Assembly (NCBI GenBank): GCA_024404065.1
Contig: JAKSQR010000004.1
Span: 1 to 27,710, forward strand
Source: Clostridia bacterium
GTDB taxonomy: Bacteria; Bacillota; Clostridia; Oscillospirales; Acutalibacteraceae
Direction of reading: 5' to 3'
DNA length: 27,710 nt
In this document: one piece after another, positions 26,101 through 27,710 of the stretch
Position numbering within the stretch: position 1 is the first letter of the stretch
Layout: each line of letters opens with the position of its first letter
Translations under genes and position numbers: made by a program
Notes under the pieces: model-generated
What the model was told of the DNA's origin: nothing
Seen by the model: only the letters and a program-made list of their open reading frames with translations
The model's database searches: none

Positions 26101-26288
26101 GTAGGCAGGTTATCCACACCAATCTGCCACCAGAATTTCCAGGTGCCGTTAAGTGAAAGGTAATCAGGTGCAGCGCCACCTGCAAGGGCATCCTTTACTG
26201 ATTTATAGGGGAGGGCATTATTGTGACCATCCTCTTTATTCTCTTTAATAATGTAAGGATTTTCCCAGTATTTTAATTCCTTAGCCAT
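23193..26288 (-). CDS. lacZ: Beta-galactosidase, glycoside hydrolase family 2 (LacZ type)
   Basis: A 1031-residue cytoplasmic retaining glycosidase, close in length to E. coli LacZ. In order: the sugar-binding domain (about 45-220), immunoglobulin-like GH2 domain (about 220-325), the TIM barrel (about 330-620) with G-V-N-R-H-D, the acid/base Glu455 in S-L-G-N-E-A-G and the nucleophile Glu544 in Y-C-E-Y-A-H-A-M, then the C-terminal beta-sandwich (Bgal_small_N type, about 755-1029). The usual A-M-G-N after the nucleophile reads A-M-E-N. AAGGAGAG precedes the ATG. It is a single-gene unit, convergent with htrA. Lactose or beta-galactoside cleavage fits the galactose mutarotase and sugar symporters elsewhere in the window. 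Confidence 0.94.
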   Translation of the reverse strand: MAKELKYWENPYIIKENKEDGHNNALPYKSVKDALAGGAAPDYLSLNGTWKFWWQIGVDNLPTDYYSDSYDDSSWDDIEVPSVWQLKGYGKPIYLCAGYPRAMSIIESEIPKINHKLNEIGVYRREFTLPESFDGKEIFINFGAVKAGFFLYINNKKVGYSQGSMTPAEFNITDYVKPGINKVMVEVYRYTDGTYLEDQDMWFLCGIYRDVYIYAEEKICVRDFFANTTLVNDYKDGKLNLEITLQNYDAPKKCNLEVTLYDGNNPTKVISESVEVASGKTVLNYEYIEENARQWSAEEPNLYKLVISLKNSNKKTLSAKCVKIGFRCTEIKGNVLYVNGKRVIIKGVNRHDFDPDNGWAIPDYRYKQDLYLMKQANINAIRTSHYPNREMLYDMCDELGFYVMDEADVETHGVRRKNCPGDNPDFKEAVCDRARRMVLRDRSHACICFWSLGNEAGDGSNFMWEKKAILAIDNTRPIHYEGDFDYTKSDFISRMYPVESIVEKFRNQEAITATLYDNVANALAADNKDVPAETYKDHPVIYCEYAHAMENSLGNFKEYVDDFENYEHMCGGFIWDYVDQSIRRVENGKEQWLYGGDFGEGATSYYFCANGIISADRKPQPSYYEVKKVYSNLEVQDADALNGRITIKNKNLFIDTSDYNFKWTLAVNGETVESGEITDLVVAPLTSETIVLPYKADKYPEGELILTVAFILNKDKVWAEAGFETSFSQIVIRECVAAAKKPAIGELKYKQSGHNVNIIGDKFTAAVKGGALASLIYDGQEIIENPMKPDFFRPLTDNDRGYINFAPFVAEIHPLYQWKRSTAMMAATLVKAASTPSGVEVKVHWNAPFTAGVSTTYLFSPDGDVTVSHKARGLFLPMLKVGVRVGIKKLLCNVDWYGRGPQETYCDRKTGAKIGKYSMSVADLEHRYMRPQENGHRTDVRTLSLTDNNGAGIKIDSLDIPFGFNVFEYTPEKIDSTKHLYELEKDYFNTLSLDAAMRGVGGDMPGCAYLHKPYKLKAGKGYSFTFRISKI

Positions 26289-26334
26289 AGTAACTCTCCT
26301 TAATATATAAATATATATTAGATTACATTATATT

Positions 26335-26363
26335 AGTATAGCATTTTAATTGTGCCCATACAA
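26335..26363 (-). promoter_or_regulatory. Promoter of the beta-galactosidase gene
   Basis: On the minus strand TTGTAT (26363-26358), a 17-nt spacer and TATACT (26340-26335); a perfect TATAAT (26332-26327) lies just downstream without a good -35. Upstream on the same strand is a T/A-rich tract (26364-26395) that could serve as an UP element. No clear CcpA site was seen. Confidence 0.5.
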
Positions 26364-26431
26364 GAAAAAATGCAAAAAAACAGAAAAAAGAAAAGCGAAG
26401 CACGTATTAAAATCAAATACTTGTTTACGAA

Positions 26432-26462
26432 TTTGCAGTTTTTATTAACACTTTTGCACTTT
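26432..26462 (+). repeat. Direct repeats upstream of the LytTR cassette (candidate LytTR binding site)
   Basis: TTTGCAGTTT (26432-26441) and TTTGCACTTT (26453-26462) match at nine of ten positions with a 21-bp period. LytTR proteins bind paired direct repeats about two turns apart, often containing CAGTT. The pair ends 13 bp before the -35 hexamer of the LytTR cassette, a suitable activator position. Confidence 0.5.
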
Positions 26463-26475
26463 AGCTTAAAAGCCC

Positions 26476-26503
26476 TTGATTTTACATTTATAGGTGTTAT
26501 AAT
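26476..26503 (+). promoter_or_regulatory. Sigma-A promoter of the LytTR cassette
   Basis: TTGATT (26476-26481), a 16-nt spacer and consensus TATAAT (26498-26503). The predicted start near 26510 leaves a leader of about 225 nt before the LytTR start codon. Confidence 0.7.
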
Positions 26504-26509
26504 CACAAG

Positions 26510-26713
26510 CAACAACTCTTTTTAAGAAAGGCAGGCGAAAATAATGTCAGTAAAGTATTTCAGATATGAACAGCATATTCGAGATAAATGGGATAATACT
26601 ATACTTATATTGCGGAGAATATTTTTACTCACTTACCTTATGTCGGCCTGCCGATTGGGTGGGTATAATATGTATTTTATGGCATCTCCGCTTGTATGCG
26701 GGGATGTTTTTTT
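26510..26713 (+). ncRNA. Structured leader RNA with terminator/antiterminator (putative attenuator or riboswitch)
   Basis: The stretch between promoter and LytTR gene holds mutually compatible and competing pairings. GGCAGGC (26530-26536) pairs with GCCTGCC (26646-26652), enclosing about 110 nt with at least two small hairpins. A terminator stem forms from 26683-26691 with 26698-26706 and is followed by seven T. GCGGAGA (26612-26618) is exactly complementary to TCTCCGC (26685-26691), the terminator's 5' arm, so it can act as antiterminator. I recognise no known riboswitch or T-box consensus. A 67-codon ORF (26544-26747) crosses the region but contains the terminator and has only a weak ribosome binding site. 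Confidence 0.5.
26683..26713 (+). terminator. Intrinsic terminator in the LytTR leader
   Basis: A 9-bp stem with one G-T pair (26683-26691 with 26698-26706, 6-nt loop) followed by seven T. It lies directly before the LytTR Shine-Dalgarno (26720-26726) and downstream of the cassette promoter, so it must be regulated or leaky for the gene to be expressed. Confidence 0.8.
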
Positions 26714-26734
26714 ATTTATGGAGGTGTTGAAAAA

Positions 26735-27070
26735 ATGGACAGAATAATATTTCTCAGGTGGAGAAATAAAAGAGAAGCGGTAAGACCAAGGCAGATTTAC
26801 TATGTTGAGGGGTACAACAGACACCTGATTATTTATACCGCAAAGGGAAATATAGAGGTTGTAGGTAAAATGAATGATATTTGTACCTGCCTGCCGGAAA
26901 GCCATTTTGTAAGAATACATCAGGGCTTTACAGTTAATATGAATTATGTTGAGTCTGTTACTGAGGATGGAATGCTGATGAAAAACGGAAGCATACTTCC
27001 CATAAGTGTAAGAAAGAGAAAACAGGCTCTTGAAAAATACTATAAATTTTGTGAAAAAGGAGGAGAGTGA
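26735..27070 (+). CDS. Stand-alone LytTR-family DNA-binding protein
   Basis: A 111-residue protein that is almost entirely a LytTR DNA-binding domain. The pattern I-Y-Y-V-E-G-Y-N-R-H near residue 20, F-V-R-I-H-Q-G-F-T-V-N-M-N-Y-V near 65-80, and N-G-S-I-L-P-I-S-V near 90-100 match the LytTR family. There is no receiver domain or kinase partner. ATG 26735 is chosen because GGAGGTG (26720-26726) precedes it; the longer reading from 26696 runs through the terminator. It is followed one base later by a small membrane protein gene, the pairing seen in LytTR regulatory systems (HdrRM, BrsRM), in which the membrane partner restrains the regulator. Control appears to be both at the promoter repeats and at the leader attenuator. 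Confidence 0.87.
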   Translation: MDRIIFLRWRNKREAVRPRQIYYVEGYNRHLIIYTAKGNIEVVGKMNDICTCLPESHFVRIHQGFTVNMNYVESVTEDGMLMKNGSILPISVRKRKQALEKYYKFCEKGGE

Positions 27071-27071
27071 A

Positions 27072-27323
27072 ATGATAATTAAAATTACGCTTTTACTTAT
27101 TTGCCTTGTTGCACTTATATCGGGTGTGGTCATAAGGGTAAAAGCAAATGATAAAGACTTAAAACTAATGGGCACAGGGGTTGCAATGCTTTTTGGTAAT
27201 TGTACCATAGGTTTGTTGCTCTTTGAGCTTATACAAAGGGAGTCAGGGCTTTGCGGGTTTGTTGCAGCACTGCTGCTTATTCAGATGTTTTGCTGCTCCG
27301 TATATGTTAAGCTTAAAATATAA
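27072..27323 (+). CDS. Small three-span membrane protein, probable partner of the LytTR regulator
   Basis: An 83-residue, strongly hydrophobic protein with three predicted transmembrane segments (about 3-22, 31-53 and 58-78) and short charged loops. I recognise no family. AAGGAGGA lies about seven nt before the ATG, and the start is one base past the LytTR stop, so the two are translated from one message. By analogy with HdrM and BrsM it may hold or inhibit the LytTR protein at the membrane, but it is smaller than those and this is inference. Two cysteines in the last span (C-C-S-V) are a small oddity. Confidence 0.7.
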   Translation: MIIKITLLLICLVALISGVVIRVKANDKDLKLMGTGVAMLFGNCTIGLLLFELIQRESGLCGFVAALLLIQMFCCSVYVKLKI

Positions 27324-27356
27324 AAAGCTGCTGCAGCTGAAATACTGCAACAGCTT
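27319..27356 (-). terminator. Second (distal) terminator of the 5S rRNA gene, shared with the LytTR cassette end
   Basis: A 12-bp stem with one C-A mismatch (27325-27336 with 27345-27356, 8-nt loop). On the minus strand it is followed by a TTTTTAT tract, suiting the rRNA transcript. On the plus strand it directly follows the membrane-protein stop but has no T-tract, so it would be a weak terminator there. Confidence 0.6.
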
Positions 27357-27373
27357 AAATTCATATATAAAGT

Positions 27374-27399
27374 AAAACAGCCATCCTTTTGGATGGCTG
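27374..27399 (-). terminator. First (proximal) terminator of the 5S rRNA gene
   Basis: A perfect 9-bp stem with a 4-nt loop (27378-27386 with 27391-27399) starts 8 nt past the 5S 3' end and is followed on the minus strand by TTTTACT. Confidence 0.8.
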
Positions 27400-27407
27400 C
27401 TGTTTGT

Positions 27408-27523
<116 letters not shown>

Positions 27524-27560
27524 TAAGAATACGCAACGGCGTTTTCTTGAATGCTCAGTT

Positions 27561-27589
27561 AGTATAATACCATAATCACAATTTGTCAA
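27561..27589 (-). promoter_or_regulatory. Promoter of the solitary 5S rRNA gene
   Basis: On the minus strand consensus TTGACA (27589-27584), a 17-nt spacer and TATACT (27566-27561). Upstream is an A/T-rich tract (27590-27615) resembling a UP element. The predicted start near 27554 leaves about 30 nt of precursor before mature 5S. Confidence 0.8.
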
Positions 27590-27628
27590 GCCTTTTTTCA
27601 AATTTTTATATAAATTCTTTTACAGCTG

Positions 27629-27637
27629 TGTTATACT
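27629..27637 (+). promoter_or_regulatory. Extended -10 promoter of the translational GTPase gene
   Basis: TGT directly precedes TATACT (27632-27637), the extended -10 form; no -35 hexamer is present at normal spacing. Transcription would begin near 27644, only just ahead of the Shine-Dalgarno. Confidence 0.5.
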
Positions 27638-27660
27638 GTCTTTGCAAAGGTGGTGAAATT

Positions 27661-27710
27661 ATGAAATCAGAGCGTACGGTTATAGGCATTGTTGCCCATG
27701 TAGATGCAGG
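27661..27710 (+). CDS. Translational GTPase (TetM/EF-G type), 5' end only
   Basis: Only the first 16 codons plus two bases are in the window. They read MKSERTVIGIVAHVDA with Gly starting, the beginning of the G1 P-loop AHVDAGKT shared by translational GTPases. A-H-V-D-A-G with this short start resembles the TetM/TetW-like ribosomal protection family of Clostridia more than canonical EF-G (A-H-I-D-A-G), but 16 residues cannot decide, and a resistance function must not be assumed. AAGGTGGTG lies about six nt before the ATG. It is divergent from the solitary 5S rRNA gene. Confidence 0.75.
   Translation, partial: MKSERTVIGIVAHVDA

Noticed and set aside
26510..26713. T-box riboswitch
   Set aside because: GGGTGGG at about 26657-26663 and the following terminator recall a T-box, but the conserved T-box bulge sequence (TGGNACCGCG) is absent and the downstream gene is neither an aminoacyl-tRNA synthetase nor an amino acid gene.
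26544..26747. 67-codon ORF through the LytTR leader
   Set aside because: It contains the intrinsic terminator, has only a weak ribosome binding site, uses codons unlike its neighbours (CGA twice) and resembles no known protein. A leader peptide cannot be fully excluded.
26633..27208. 191-codon minus-strand ORF opposite the LytTR gene
   Set aside because: It lies across the LytTR gene, terminator and membrane-protein start; the plus-strand genes have proper ribosome binding sites and a recognisable domain.
27661..27710. Tetracycline resistance gene
   Set aside because: Only 16 codons are visible; the P-loop is shared by all translational GTPases, and housekeeping TetM-like paralogues are common in Clostridia.

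Overview
The window looks like a chromosomal segment of a low-GC Gram-positive anaerobe of the class Clostridia, most likely a gut Oscillospirales/Ruminococcaceae-type organism. This is inferred from strong AGGAGG-type ribosome binding sites, sigma-A promoters, compact operons, a CD1247-type zinc-ribbon protein, an EFR1-type flavodoxin/ferredoxin fusion, and intracellular glycosidases (GH2, GH3) with MFS sugar transporters. No plasmid, phage or insertion-sequence genes are visible. The left half is ordinary core and carbohydrate-metabolism sequence.

Layout. 1-2690 (minus): an atypical SDR epimerase-like protein and an MFS transporter, each with its own promoter and terminator. 2756-5018 (plus): an operon of NudF-type Nudix hydrolase, Maf pyrophosphatase and M24 aminopeptidase. 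5034-6160: elongation factor P and a CD1247-type protein, ending in a terminator. 6181-6960: a histidine phosphatase unit. 7070-14435: RmuC overlapping a GH3 glycosidase, then a very large secreted protein with two metallophosphoesterase domains; a good promoter lies inside the end of rmuC. 14465-18957: GPH sugar transporter, TetR regulator, RluA-type pseudouridine synthase, EFR1 ferredoxin and aldose 1-epimerase, all tightly packed. 18995-23146: PhoB-family response regulator, sensor kinase and HtrA protease, with Pho-box-like repeats ahead of the regulator and a hairpin between regulator and kinase. 23160-26363 (minus): LacZ-type GH2 beta-galactosidase.

The right end is the most unusual part. 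At 26432-27323 a small cassette holds 10-bp direct repeats one helical period apart (21 bp), a strong promoter, a ~170-nt leader that ends in an intrinsic terminator and can form a competing antiterminator pairing, a stand-alone LytTR DNA-binding protein, and an 83-residue three-span membrane protein. It resembles the architecture of LytTR regulatory systems such as HdrRM/BrsRM, but with an extra RNA-level control element. Beside it is a solitary 5S rRNA gene (27408-27523, minus) with its own consensus promoter and tandem terminators. Divergent from it is the start of a translational GTPase (TetM/EF-G type), cut by the window edge.

Functionally, the GH2, GH3, aldose 1-epimerase and two sugar transporters fit uptake and intracellular hydrolysis of beta-linked oligosaccharides. 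The two-component system and HtrA fit envelope or phosphate-stress sensing, and the secreted phosphoesterase could be part of phosphate scavenging, though that link is only inferred. All identifications come from reading motifs by eye; no database search was run.
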